A stretch of 64,000 nucleotides of DNA from Bin87 sp965243255. Its GTDB lineage: Bacteria; Chloroflexota; Dehalococcoidia; Lucifugimonadales; UBA3495. The stretch is from positions 1,054,001-1,118,000 of the forward strand of contig CBDEUH010000004.1 in assembly GCA_965243255.1 (NCBI GenBank), read 5' to 3'. The translations under genes were made by a program, and so were the position numbers. Of this stretch, positions 1-7,898 are shown in pieces (position 1 is the first letter of the stretch; each line of letters opens with the position of its first letter). The notes beneath the pieces were generated by a model. That model saw only the letters and a program-made list of their open reading frames with translations, made no database searches and was not told the origin of the DNA.

Positions 1-5
1 AATTT

Positions 6-11
6 CTCCTT
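6..11 (-). promoter_or_regulatory. Shine-Dalgarno site of a gene beyond the left edge
   Basis: Read on the minus strand, AAGGAG lies 5 nt from the window edge, just after the npdG stop. The gene it serves would start immediately outside the window and be co-transcribed with npdG. An alternative start, an ATG overlapping the npdG stop (TAATG at 39-43), has no good ribosome site. Confidence 0.45.
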
Positions 12-40
12 CTGCCTTATCGTTGGTTTCCAAGTGGGCA

Positions 41-688
41 TTAAACCCCGGTTATCCGCACTCCCGAATGGGCCCGGTGAATCCGGTTTATGTTCACCAG
101 CAGCGGGGTAATCTGCTCCACGTACTTGGCGTTGTACAGCGCGCCGGCGTCCACCGGCCTCAGGTTGGGGATCTTGCGGGTCAGCTCAATCACCGTCTGC
201 TTGGCTTCGGCATCATCGGCGCAGATCACCACGTCCTCGTCCAGCGTAACGTCGGGCTTCAACAGCTCCTCGGCCGACACGTTCTGAAATGCCGCCACCA
301 CCCTGGAGTCGGGAGCCGCCGCCTGCGCCTCCTGCGCCGCCGAGCCGGCCGCCACCTCCTCGGCAATCGCGCCCACGCCGCGCTCGAACCGCATCGGCGC
401 AATCACGGTTACCAGCGTCTTGCCCGCCAGCGCCTCCGCTACGCCGCCGATGGTCGGCGACATCCCGTTGTACGGCATGGTCAGAAACACCACGTCGGCC
501 TGCGCCGCCGCCGCCTCGTTCACCGCGCCGGCGATGCCCTTGCCCGGCGCCAGGGCCAGCAGCTCGTCCGCCGCCTCCTGCGCCCGCCCGGCGTCCCGCG
601 AGCCGATGACTACTGACTCTCCGGCCATGGCCAAACGCAGCGCCAGTCCTTTGCCTTCCGGCCCGGTGCCTCCCAGAAATGCCAGCAT
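41..688 (-). CDS. npdG: NADPH-dependent F420 reductase
   Basis: This 215-residue protein begins with a Rossmann dinucleotide-binding loop, GGTGPEGKG at about residues 6-14. That is the form used by F420H2:NADP+ oxidoreductases, which move hydride between cofactor F420 and NADP in the cytosol. The length matches the family. A TTG lies one codon upstream, but the ATG at 688 gives the usual N-terminus. Its presence implies that the cell makes or uses F420, in line with the PPOX-type gene at 46219. An AAGGAG just after the stop suggests a downstream operon partner outside the window. Identification rests on motif and overall similarity; the direction of catalysis cannot be read from sequence. Confidence 0.85.
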   Translation of the reverse strand: MLAFLGGTGPEGKGLALRLAMAGESVVIGSRDAGRAQEAADELLALAPGKGIAGAVNEAAAAQADVVFLTMPYNGMSPTIGGVAEALAGKTLVTVIAPMRFERGVGAIAEEVAAGSAAQEAQAAAPDSRVVAAFQNVSAEELLKPDVTLDEDVVICADDAEAKQTVIELTRKIPNLRPVDAGALYNAKYVEQITPLLVNINRIHRAHSGVRITGV

Positions 689-773
689 CAATATCGCCTC
701 CGTGAGTAGTTGTTGCCAATCCGCCGGCGCGGGCGGCGCAAGTATATCACCGCCGGGCGATGCCGGCGCATTG

Positions 774-782
774 TGCTACAAT
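774..782 (+). promoter_or_regulatory. Extended -10 promoter of the VOC gene
   Basis: TGCTACAAT is an extended -10 (TGn plus TACAAT) 32 nt before the start codon of the VOC gene, with no clear -35. The same TGCTAnAAT form precedes several other genes in this window. Confidence 0.5.
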
Positions 783-814
783 CGCCCACAATCCCAACCA
801 GGAGGTCCTCCACC

Positions 815-1174
815 ATGGCATTCTCACTCAACCACGTTCACCTCAAGACTCCCGACCCCAAGTCCACCGCCGACTGGTACGTGCAGAACCTGGGCGCCAC
901 CGTAACGGCAGAGACCCCCAACGGCGGCTTCCGCCTGGACCTGCACGGCCTGCCCCTCAACGTTACCGACCACATCGAGACGCAGACCCACCCCCAGAAC
1001 TACGGCTTCGAGCACATCGCCATCGACACCACCGACATCGATGCCACCGTCGCCGACCTCAAGAACGGCGGCGCCAAGGTGCTGGAAGAGACCACGGTCG
1101 GCGGAGGCCGCCGGGTCATGTTCTTCGAAGGTCCCCAGGGCATCATCCTGGAAGTCCTCGAAGTCCTCGACTAA
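815..1174 (+). CDS. VOC (glyoxalase/dioxygenase superfamily) protein
   Basis: This 119-residue protein has a single vicinal-oxygen-chelate unit pair. It starts with NHVHLKTPDPKSTADWY, where the His is a typical metal ligand, and carries FEHIAIDTTDID in the second half. A strong GGAGGT at 801-806 fixes the ATG at 815. The C-terminal EGPQGIILEVLEV resembles methylmalonyl-CoA epimerase and glyoxalase I, but the substrate is not predictable. A close relative is encoded on the other strand at 2096-2485, with a PIG-L hydrolase between them. Confidence 0.8.
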   Translation: MAFSLNHVHLKTPDPKSTADWYVQNLGATVTAETPNGGFRLDLHGLPLNVTDHIETQTHPQNYGFEHIAIDTTDIDATVADLKNGGAKVLEETTVGGGRRVMFFEGPQGIILEVLEVLD

Positions 1175-1219
1175 ACCGCCCGGCAGGGGCGAATACCAAC
1201 TCGCCCTTGCTTACCTTGA

Positions 1220-2083
1220 ATGAGCCTCCCCATGCCCGACCATCGCCTCCTCATCCTCTTCGCTCACCCCGATGACGAAGCCTTTCCCGTCGGCGGTACC
1301 ATCGCCATGCACACCGCCCGCGGCGTCACCGCCCGCCTGGTTACCGCCACCTCCGGCGAACTCGGCGAAATCCGCCAGCCCGGTTCCGCTACTCGCCAAA
1401 CCATCGGCGAAGTCCGTCGCGGGGAACTGGCCGAAGCGGTCAAGGAGCTGGGCATCGCTTCCCACGAGGTGCTGCAATACCGCGATTCGGGCATGGCCGG
1501 CTGGGATGACAATTTCCATCCCAAAGCCTTCGTCCAAGCCGACGAGCACGAGGTGGTCGCCCGCCTGGTCTTCGAAATCCGCCGCTTCAAACCCCAGGTG
1601 ATCCTGACCTTCGGGCAGGACGGACTCTACGGCCACCCCGACCACATCGCCATCTGCAACCACGCCACCACCGCCTTGCGTCTGGCCGCCGACGCCACCG
1701 CTTTCCCCCACCACATGGCCATCGGCATCCAGCCCCACCAAACCGATCGCCTCTTCTACAGCGTGCGCCCCCGCGGATTCCGGGTCCACATGGCCGAGAC
1801 CCTGCAAGCTGCCGGCGTCGATTTCCCCATGCCGTCCCCCGACCGGATCAACGACGGCGTTGAGCTGGACACCATCCATATCACCGCCGACGTTTCCGAC
1901 GGCCTGGACGCCAAGATGGCCTGCATCAAGCGCCACTTCACCCAGTTGCAACCCGATTGGCCTTACGAGCGCGTGCCGCGGGAAGTAACCGCCTCAACCC
2001 TGGGCATCGAGCACTTCATCCGCGCCCAGCCCCCGGTGGCTGCCGGCGAAGTCGTCCCCGCAGATTTCTTCGCCGGCCTCTGA
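1220..2083 (+). CDS. PIG-L/LmbE family deacetylase
   Basis: This 287-residue protein carries the zinc-binding AHPDDE motif at residues 15-20 and HPDH at about 139-142, the two hallmarks of zinc-dependent N-acetylglucosaminyl deacetylases such as MshB and BshB. These enzymes remove an acetyl group from sugar amides in the cytosol. A second possible start is ATG at 1232. It follows the VOC gene by 45 nt and may be co-transcribed with it. The physiological substrate (a thiol cofactor precursor, glycolipid or small amide) is unknown. A more divergent paralogue lies at 24384-25100. Confidence 0.85.
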   Translation: MSLPMPDHRLLILFAHPDDEAFPVGGTIAMHTARGVTARLVTATSGELGEIRQPGSATRQTIGEVRRGELAEAVKELGIASHEVLQYRDSGMAGWDDNFHPKAFVQADEHEVVARLVFEIRRFKPQVILTFGQDGLYGHPDHIAICNHATTALRLAADATAFPHHMAIGIQPHQTDRLFYSVRPRGFRVHMAETLQAAGVDFPMPSPDRINDGVELDTIHITADVSDGLDAKMACIKRHFTQLQPDWPYERVPREVTASTLGIEHFIRAQPPVAAGEVVPADFFAGL

Positions 2084-2095
2084 TTGCCGCGCGCT

Positions 2096-2485
2096 TTACG
2101 CCGGCCGCTGGATGATCTCCAGGCTCACCTTGTCCGGCGCTTCCACGAACATCACCTGCGACCCCGACGGCATCGTCCACGGCTCACAGATGATGTTGGC
2201 CCCGTTGGCCTTGAACTTCTCAAAGGCTCCTTGGATGTCGTCGGTCTCAAAGCCGAAGTGGTCCAGCCCGAACCGCGGGTGAGTTGAGCCCGGCACCGCG
2301 TTCTCGCCCTCAGCCTCGCCCGACACCGTCAGCAGCGGCTGGCCGTTCAGCTCCAGCTGGTGCGACACCGTGGTGGACAGGGGCCTGGTGGACACGATCT
2401 CCGCGCCGAAGTTGTCCACGTAGAACTTGGCCGCGCTGTCCGGATCTTCGCTGCGAAGGTGCAGGTGATTGCAAACGAACGCCAT
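2096..2485 (-). CDS. VOC (glyoxalase superfamily) protein
   Basis: A 129-residue vicinal-oxygen-chelate protein with NHLHLRSEDPDSAAKFY at the N-terminus and LDHFGFETDDIQGAFEKF in the second repeat. His and Glu ligands are in the usual places (H8, H in LDHFGF, E near the C-terminus). It ends 12 nt from the convergent PIG-L gene and lies 39 nt downstream of the ICL/PEP-mutase-family lyase on the same strand, so the two probably share a transcript. Function beyond the fold is unknown. Confidence 0.8.
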   Translation of the reverse strand: MAFVCNHLHLRSEDPDSAAKFYVDNFGAEIVSTRPLSTTVSHQLELNGQPLLTVSGEAEGENAVPGSTHPRFGLDHFGFETDDIQGAFEKFKANGANIICEPWTMPSGSQVMFVEAPDKVSLEIIQRPA

Positions 2486-2524
2486 GATGTTTCCTCCGAT
2501 GGCTGTGATTCAATTCTTGCGCGA

Positions 2525-3379
2525 CTACCTGAGATAGTCCGCAATCTGCTTGTCGTAATCGTCCTTCCGCGTAACCTGGGCGATCAGTTCCGCCGACGCC
2601 AGCGTGTCCCGCAGGTCGCCCGGCGCAACGCCGTCCCGCAGCGCCTTCAGCGTGTCGTACACCGCCTTGATGGACGCCTGGAAGGACAGATGGCCCTGCA
2701 GTGCCACCCGCACGCCGTTCTGGCCCAGCCATTCCTTGTCCGACAGCTCGCCGCCGGCGCCGCCCAACAGCAGCGGTATGTTCACCTCGGCGTTCACCGC
2801 CGCCACTTGTTCCTTGGTGCTCGCTCCGGCCAGGAACACCGCGTCCACGCCGGCCGCCTCGTATGCCTTGACCCGGCGGATGCACTCGTCCAGTCCCAGG
2901 CTCAGGCTGCTGGTGCGCCCGGCCACCACCAGGTTGGGATCGGTGCGGCCCGACAGCGCGGCCTTCATCTTGCCCACGCCTTCCTCCAGCGAGATGAACC
3001 CGCCGTCGCCGCCGAACACCATGGGCAGCGTGGTGTCCTCGATGGTCAGCGCCGCCACGCCGGAGGCTTCCAGCTCTTCCACCGTCCGCTTCACGTTCAG
3101 CGCGTTGCCGTAGCCGTGGTCGGCGTCCACCATCAGGCTCAGCTGGCCGGCCCGGCAGATGCGGTAAATCTGCTGGGCGAACTCGCTCAGCGTCAACACC
3201 ACGTAGTCCGGCGCGCCCAGCACCGTCCCGCTGGCGATGGAGCCGGCGAACATACCGACCTCAAAGCCCAGGTCTTCGGCAATCCGCGCCGAAATAGGGT
3301 CAAAAACCGAACCGGGATGCACGCACACGTTCCCGGCCAGCACTGCCCGGTAATTCTCTCGTCGCTTGGTGTAATCCAT
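2525..3379 (-). CDS. Isocitrate lyase/PEP mutase superfamily lyase (oxaloacetate decarboxylase-like)
   Basis: This 284-residue TIM-barrel protein has the Mg2+-binding DADHGYGN at residues 85-92, IEDT at 113-116 and AGRTSS at 153-158, the framework of the ICL/PEPM superfamily. It lacks the KKCG-type flexible-loop cysteine of isocitrate and methylisocitrate lyases. It therefore resembles the oxaloacetate decarboxylase or dimethylmalate-lyase branches that cleave or decarboxylate 2-oxo or 2-hydroxy acids. The start at 3379 (MDYTKR) follows AGGAG with good spacing; an upstream in-frame start at 3406 is less likely. The exact substrate is uncertain. Confidence 0.75.
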   Translation of the reverse strand: MDYTKRRENYRAVLAGNVCVHPGSVFDPISARIAEDLGFEVGMFAGSIASGTVLGAPDYVVLTLSEFAQQIYRICRAGQLSLMVDADHGYGNALNVKRTVEELEASGVAALTIEDTTLPMVFGGDGGFISLEEGVGKMKAALSGRTDPNLVVAGRTSSLSLGLDECIRRVKAYEAAGVDAVFLAGASTKEQVAAVNAEVNIPLLLGGAGGELSDKEWLGQNGVRVALQGHLSFQASIKAVYDTLKALRDGVAPGDLRDTLASAELIAQVTRKDDYDKQIADYLR

Positions 3380-3481
3380 CTGCTCTTGGCTCCTTCCTTC
3401 CGTCAATCGGCGGTTGCGCTAAAATCTGCTCGCCCGTATTCTAACCCAATTGCTAACCAACGCAACCCGGAGCGAACTAAG

Positions 3482-4321
3482 ATGACCACCATCATCGGCG
3501 TCGATTTCAGCGGCGCCCGCTCTGACCGCAACACCTGGCTCATCCGTGGCAAACTAACCCGCGACGGTGCCCTGCTGCTTGACGGCGCCCAGCCCATCCG
3601 CCGGGCCGAACTCTACGACCTGCTGCCCACCCTATCCACGCCGGCAGTCGCCGCCCTGGACTTCCCCTTCGGTGTACCGTCGCGATTCGCCAGCTTCCTG
3701 TCGCCGGAGCATCTGCCCTCCGATATGCCGGCCCTCTGGCGAACCGTGGCCAGCATGAACCAAGCGGAGTTCATCGCCGCTCGCAACGCTTTCGTCGTCA
3801 GCCACGGCGAACCCAAACGCGCCGGCGATGGCAAGCATCACCCCGAAAGCTACTCCCCGCTGCACAACGTCAACCCCAATATGCTCCCCATGACCTACGC
3901 GGGCATCCAAATGCTGCATCAATGGCATCAAGACTACCCGCTCCGCTGGCACGTCCCGCCGCTACCTAGCCCTGCGCCGGCGGGCGAAACCGTAACCTTC
4001 CTGGAGTTGATGCCCGGCGCCCTCCTCAAATCCCTCAGCATGCCCTACAAAGGGTACAAGCGAGGACAACAATCAACCCAGCGCCGCACGGCTATTCTCA
4101 ACGGTCTCGCCCCGAAGTCCGGTATCCCACTGCCCAACCTGGACAAGGTGCGCGCGGATTCCCTCGCCAACGACGACTGCCTGGACTCCGTAGTCGCCGC
4201 CGTCGGCGCAGCTATGTGGGCCCAGGATTGCACCCGCTTTCGCCATCCTCAACCCGACGAACTGCCTGATGCCATACTGGAAGGCTGGATTTACGTTCCA
4301 CTACCGTCGCCGGCCGACTAG
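3482..4321 (+). CDS. DUF429 family protein
   Basis: This 279-residue protein starts with IIGVDFSGARSD, the typical DUF429 opening. It continues with ALDFPFGVPSRFA and ends with DDCLDSVVAAVGAAMWAQ, so acidic residues sit at positions expected for the predicted RNase H-like metal site of this family. The activity is unproven; a nuclease-type fold is known only by prediction. Its last 21 nt overlap the 3' end of the convergent aquaporin gene. Confidence 0.7.
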   Translation: MTTIIGVDFSGARSDRNTWLIRGKLTRDGALLLDGAQPIRRAELYDLLPTLSTPAVAALDFPFGVPSRFASFLSPEHLPSDMPALWRTVASMNQAEFIAARNAFVVSHGEPKRAGDGKHHPESYSPLHNVNPNMLPMTYAGIQMLHQWHQDYPLRWHVPPLPSPAPAGETVTFLELMPGALLKSLSMPYKGYKRGQQSTQRRTAILNGLAPKSGIPLPNLDKVRADSLANDDCLDSVVAAVGAAMWAQDCTRFRHPQPDELPDAILEGWIYVPLPSPAD

Positions 4322-4963
4322 CGCCCACACCAGCCCTATCGCCAGCGCCGCCCCCACCAGTTGCATCAAGATGAACGGCGGCGCCGACGCCGGCTGTATC
4401 CCGGCGAAGGTGTCCGAGAACATCCGCCCCACCGTTACCGCCGGATTCGCGAAACTCGTTGACGACGTGAAAAAGTACGCCGCGCCGATGTACGCGCCCA
4501 CCGCTACCGCCACCACCGCGCCCCGACTCCGCGGTATCAGGAATATCACCATCAGCAGCCCCAGCGTGGCGATGACTTCCGCCAGCCACAATTCCGGTCC
4601 GCTGCGAACTTTCGTTGACCAGTTCACCGCCGACAGCTCGAACATCAGGTTGGCCAGCATTGTGCCGACGATGCCGCCAGTCACCTGCGCCCCAATGTAG
4701 GCTACACCCTCTTTCACCGGACGCCCCTGCAAAACCACGTCCGCCAGCGTAACCGCCGGGTTGAAGTGCGCCCCCGAAATCGACCCGAAAGCCCAGATCA
4801 ACGCCATCAGCGCAAAGGCCGTCGCCACCGCGTTCTCAAACAGCTGCAGCCCCACGTCGCCAGGACTCAACCGCTGCGCCGCAATGCCGCTGCCCACCAC
4901 CGCCATCAGCAGGAACGCCGTCCCCACTGCCTCCGCCAGTAGCCTTTGCCCTAGCGAGCGCAT
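4301..4963 (-). CDS. Aquaporin / major intrinsic protein
   Basis: A 220-residue inner-membrane channel with both NPA boxes (HFNPAV at about 67-72 and FANPAV at about 171-176) and six hydrophobic helices. It should conduct water or small neutral solutes. The ATG at 4963 (MRSLGQRLLAEAVGTAF) gives the usual short N-terminus; an upstream GTG at 4999 would add 12 polar residues. An intrinsic terminator-like hairpin lies 74 nt upstream in the same orientation. The substrate (water, glycerol, metalloid) cannot be assigned. Confidence 0.88.
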   Translation of the reverse strand: MRSLGQRLLAEAVGTAFLLMAVVGSGIAAQRLSPGDVGLQLFENAVATAFALMALIWAFGSISGAHFNPAVTLADVVLQGRPVKEGVAYIGAQVTGGIVGTMLANLMFELSAVNWSTKVRSGPELWLAEVIATLGLLMVIFLIPRSRGAVVAVAVGAYIGAAYFFTSSTSFANPAVTVGRMFSDTFAGIQPASAPPFILMQLVGAALAIGLVWALVGRRR

Positions 4964-5036
4964 ACTTGATACCCGCTCATCGTGGCCCTGTCGAACCACC
5001 TACTCTCCCCCCAGGCAAATCCCACACATCCACAAC

Positions 5037-5059
5037 GAAAAAGGGCGGAAAATCCGCCC
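5037..5059 (-). terminator. Terminator-like hairpin upstream of the aquaporin gene
   Basis: On the minus strand GGGCGGA and TCCGCCC form a perfect 7-bp stem with a 3-nt loop, followed directly by six Ts. No gene on that strand lies just upstream. It either insulates the aquaporin gene from transcription arriving from the 5.3-5.8 kb region, or acts as a leader attenuator. Confidence 0.6.
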
Positions 5060-5151
5060 CCACACCCGGCCTCAGCCTCACCGATTTCGCCGCAGCCATC
5101 CATAGCGCAGACAGTCTAAAACCCCATCCCCCAACGGTCAACCGCTCCACC

Positions 5152-5182
5152 CGTCATTCCCCCCGCAGCCAGGATTCCAGGC
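5152..5182. repeat. Degenerate copy of the CATTCCCGC..GCGGGAATCC palindromic repeat
   Basis: CGTCATTCC and GGATTCCAGG flank a decayed centre. This matches the layout of the intact palindromic element at 7803-7822 but with mismatches, so it looks like an old copy of the same dispersed repeat. Confidence 0.4.
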
Positions 5183-5264
5183 CCACAACCGAGGCCGCAA
5201 CCCCAATCCTGCCAATCCCCCAATCCCCAAAATCCTGATTCTGAAAATCAGCGACGCCGGCCTA

Positions 5265-5294
5265 TTGACAATGCGCAGAACATCAGTTCATAAT
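5265..5294 (+). promoter_or_regulatory. Promoter inside element copy 1
   Basis: TTGACA (5265-5270), an 18-nt spacer and CATAAT (5289-5294). Both boxes and the spacer length are kept in copy 2, although two bases of the spacer differ. It should transcribe the element and probably the hydrolase at 5804. Confidence 0.6.
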
Positions 5295-5411
5295 AACCCC
5301 ATCGCTAGCGAAACCATCGGTAACCACAGCCTGCAACGAGGTAAATCAAGAACCATCACGGTTCCGGTCGTCAACGGCCACAACCGTCAGCAAATCCTAA
5401 TCACGCACGCC

Positions 5412-5590
5412 GGTGCGGTCACTGCTGCCATTGACGGATAACAGATCCCCGTCACAAACACTGGAAGTGACAACGGTGCGGCCACAGCTGCCATTGGCGG
5501 ATAACAGATGACCGTCATAGACACCGGAAGTGGCAACGGCGCGATACCACTGCGGCCATTGGCGGAGAACTGACTGCCGTCACAAAAACA
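5412..5590 (+). repeat. Three tandem 63-bp units able to form hairpins
   Basis: Units begin at 5412, 5475 and 5538; the third is partial. Each contains TGACGG or TGGCGG followed 11 nt later by CCGTCA (5432-5454, 5495-5517, 5560-5582). The A-to-G change in units 2 and 3 keeps the stem as a G-U pair in RNA. Units 1 and 2 also carry CAC..GGA..GTG small hairpins. This suggests a structured transcript rather than a protein. Confidence 0.6.
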
Positions 5591-5803
5591 CCTATGTGGA
5601 AGTGCGTAACCAACCCCCGGCCGTGGGGCTGACAACGACCACCTTACCTCTCGCAGGCTACCCAACCTACCCCACCACCGGAGGCCAACCCAAAATGAAA
5701 CCAGCGCCACCCAACCAACCGCAAATCCTTCCCCCTCCCCTTTGACCCATCCCGCCCTCATTGCTACCATCGCCGGCGTAACCTTGACCCGCGGAGCTTC
5801 ACC

Positions 5804-7786
5804 ATGCCCGTTACCGCAGTGAACATCAAGCAACGCCAACCCTACGCCGGCGACCAACCCTTCGGCACTGCCGGCAGCTATGAGCGCATCGACGGCGTGC
5901 TCACCTATGCCGTTGACCCGCATAACCCGGCCAACCAGACCATCACCGACCTGCAATACGCTCCGATCCGGCCCTCGTCCGACCCCGACGCCGGCCGCGT
6001 CCGCTTTGCATCCGACTTCACCCTGGTCGCGCCCGCCGACCCGTCCGCCGGCAACGGCCGGCTCATCGTCGAAGTCGTCAACCGGGGCCGTCGCCGTACC
6101 ATCCCCTTCTTCAACCGCGCTCCGACGCCGCCCATCACTTCCACCGAAATCCCCGAGGGCGACGGCTTCCTGCTCAAGCACGGCTACTCCGTCCTCTCCA
6201 TCGGCTGGCAGTGGGACGTCTATCGCAGCGACGCCCTCCTTGGCCTGGACGCGCCGGAAATCCGCATCGACGGGCAGCCCGTCACCGGCCAGGCCTGCGT
6301 GGAGATGCGTCCCAACCTTGCCGAAACCACCCGCCTCCTCGCCAACCGCGAGCATCGCCCCTATCCCGTCGTCGACCTCAACGACCCCGACGCCAGCCTG
6401 CGGGTCCGCGATTGGGAAGACGGCCCCGATACCCTGATCCCCCGTTCCCAATGGCATTTCCCCGACCCGGAGCACATCACCTTGGAATCGGGATTCCAGC
6501 CCGGCAAAATCTATTACATCATCTACACCGCCGCCCAGCCCGTCGTCGTCGGCTGCGGTCTGCTCGCCATCCGCGACGCCGCCGCCTGGCTACGCAACGC
6601 CAATGCTCCCTCTCCCTCGATGGAAGAGGGCCGGGGTGAGGTTGAAGCGTTCCCCCGCTACGAAAAAATCTACGCCCACGGCGTCTCCCAGTCCGGCCGC
6701 CTCCTCCGCACCATGGCCTACCTGGGCCTCAACGTGGACGAGTCCGGCCAGCCCGTCTTCGACGGCCTGCTCCCCCACGTCGCCGGCGGACGCATGGGCG
6801 AGTTCAACCATCGTTTCGCCCAGCCCTCCTGCCAGTCCAACCCCGGTTTCGGCCATCAATTCCCCTTCGCCGACGACAACCTTACCGACACTCTCACCGA
6901 ACAGACCGACGGCCTGCTCAACCGACTGCGCCAGCTCAACACCGTGCCCAAGATCATCTACACCGACTCCGCCGCCGAGTACTGGCGCGGCGACGCCTGC
7001 CTCACCCACGTCAACACCGCCGGCGACGCCGACCTGGACGCCGCTTCCGAAACCCGGCGCTATCTGTTCGCCGGCGCCCAGCACCTGCCCGGCGCCCCCG
7101 ACCTCATGGCCGGACAGGGCCCCGACGGCTCCACCGGCCTGCATCCCTACAGCTCCGTTGACTACATCCCCCTGCTGCGGGCAGCCCTGTTCAACCTGGA
7201 CCGTTGGGCATCCGACGGCACGGAACCGCCGCCAAGCCAACACCCCAGGCTCGACGATGGCACCGCCGTAACCCAGGCCGCCTACCTCAACACCCTGCCG
7301 GCCGTCCCTGGGCAAAGCCGGCCCGACCCGGCTCGCCTCTGGCGCGTCCGAGAAATCGATCTCGGCCCCGAGGGACATCGCGGCATCGCCGCCTACCCGG
7401 TCCGGGAGGGACGCGAATATCCTCACCTGGTCCCCGCCGCCGACGCCGACGGCAACGACCTGGCCGGCATCCGCCTGCCCGACCTCACCGTCCCCGTGGG
7501 CACCCATACCGGCTGGAACCTTCGCCATCCCGACACCGGCGCGCCCGAGCAGCTGATGTCCATGCAGGGTTCGACCTTCTGGTTCGCCGCCACCGAAGCC
7601 CTGCGCAGCGCCAACAGCGACCCGCGCCCGTCCCTCGCCGAACGCTACGCCAGCCGCGACGACTACGCCACCCAGGTCAAAGCCGCCGCCAAGCAACTGG
7701 CCGACGATGGCTACCTGCTGGCCGAGGACGTTGACCTCGTGGTGAAGTCCTGCCTGCAACGTTACGACCATGCCGTCGCCCAATAG
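5804..7786 (+). CDS. Large alpha/beta hydrolase-domain protein
   Basis: This 660-residue protein matches the long 'alpha/beta hydrolase domain' family (Abhydrolase_10 type). It has a beta-rich N-terminal half and the nucleophile elbow GVSQSGR with Ser297. No signal peptide is seen, so it is probably a cytosolic esterase or amidase-like enzyme of unknown substrate. Residues about 268-281 are encoded by a short dispersed palindromic repeat inserted in frame just before the nucleophile region. The ATG at 5804 lacks a strong Shine-Dalgarno. The gene lies downstream of element copy 1, whose promoter may drive it. Confidence 0.75.
   Translation: MPVTAVNIKQRQPYAGDQPFGTAGSYERIDGVLTYAVDPHNPANQTITDLQYAPIRPSSDPDAGRVRFASDFTLVAPADPSAGNGRLIVEVVNRGRRRTIPFFNRAPTPPITSTEIPEGDGFLLKHGYSVLSIGWQWDVYRSDALLGLDAPEIRIDGQPVTGQACVEMRPNLAETTRLLANREHRPYPVVDLNDPDASLRVRDWEDGPDTLIPRSQWHFPDPEHITLESGFQPGKIYYIIYTAAQPVVVGCGLLAIRDAAAWLRNANAPSPSMEEGRGEVEAFPRYEKIYAHGVSQSGRLLRTMAYLGLNVDESGQPVFDGLLPHVAGGRMGEFNHRFAQPSCQSNPGFGHQFPFADDNLTDTLTEQTDGLLNRLRQLNTVPKIIYTDSAAEYWRGDACLTHVNTAGDADLDAASETRRYLFAGAQHLPGAPDLMAGQGPDGSTGLHPYSSVDYIPLLRAALFNLDRWASDGTEPPPSQHPRLDDGTAVTQAAYLNTLPAVPGQSRPDPARLWRVREIDLGPEGHRGIAAYPVREGREYPHLVPAADADGNDLAGIRLPDLTVPVGTHTGWNLRHPDTGAPEQLMSMQGSTFWFAATEALRSANSDPRPSLAERYASRDDYATQVKAAAKQLADDGYLLAEDVDLVVKSCLQRYDHAVAQ
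6605..6646 (+). repeat. Dispersed palindromic repeat inserted in frame in the hydrolase gene
   Basis: GCTCCCTCTCCC..GGAAGAGGGCC..GGTGAGG is the layout of a dispersed intergenic repeat seen in many high-GC bacteria. Here it supplies about 14 codons (protein APSPSMEEGRGEVE) and keeps the reading frame. The flanks (AWLRNAN before, RYEKIYAHGVSQSG after) join smoothly in relatives, as I recall that family. Confidence 0.6.
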
Positions 7787-7802
7787 CATTTTTCTTGCCG
7801 TC

Positions 7803-7822
7803 ATTCCCGCGTAGGCGGGAAT
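7803..7822. repeat. Palindromic dispersed repeat (REP-like)
   Basis: ATTCCCGC-GTAG-GCGGGAAT is a perfect 8-bp palindrome in the CGTCATTCCCGCG..GCGGGAATCCA context typical of widespread REP/dRS3-like elements. It sits in the gap between the hydrolase stop and the dapB promoter and could also act as a terminator. Confidence 0.7.
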
Positions 7823-7849
7823 CCACGTCCTCTGCCCCACCGACCCCTA

Positions 7850-7858
7850 TGCTATATT
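7850..7858 (+). promoter_or_regulatory. Extended -10 promoter of dapB
   Basis: TGCTATATT (TGn plus TATATT) lies 40 nt upstream of the dapB start, just after the palindromic repeat. No -35 is evident. Confidence 0.45.
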
Positions 7859-7898
7859 TCTCCAACACGCCTAGCCACACCCCAGCGGAGAAACCCTT

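Larger units (their letters stand above)
5265..5697 (+). repeat. 433-bp promoter-bearing dispersed element, copy 1
   Basis: This sequence recurs in inverted orientation at 39245-39677. The copies are near-identical over the first 200 bp and again over about 85 bp before the end, with a diverged middle, yet both span 433 bp from the -35 box to a conserved ATG. In order it holds a TTGACA-N18-CATAAT promoter (5265-5294), a hairpin ACGG/CCGT around 5375-5388, three 63-bp tandem units from 5412 to 5590, and a unique tail. It ends at GGAGGCCAACCC and an ATG (5695) that opens a 16-codon proline-rich reading frame. The alpha/beta hydrolase gene starts 107 nt further on. The rest of the 840-nt gene-free stretch 4964-5803 holds only the hairpin at 5037-5059 and a decayed repeat at 5152-5182. 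Confidence 0.8.

Noticed and set aside
2360..3481. Upstream extension of the DUF429 gene (frame open to 2360)
   Set aside because: The extension is antisense to the VOC and lyase genes; the DUF429 domain starts exactly at the ATG at 3482.
5412..5540. CsrA-type binding sRNA, because GGA sits in small hairpin loops
   Set aside because: Stems are only 3-4 bp, no csrA is visible, and this system is not expected in Chloroflexota.
5412..5590. Possible CRISPR array
   Set aside because: The 63-bp units are directly adjacent, diverge from each other along their length and have no repeat/spacer alternation; no cas gene is near.
6590..7840. Open frame of 416 codons antisense to the hydrolase
   Set aside because: No family match; its ends read through two dispersed repeats, giving artefact peptides such as WIPAYAGMT.
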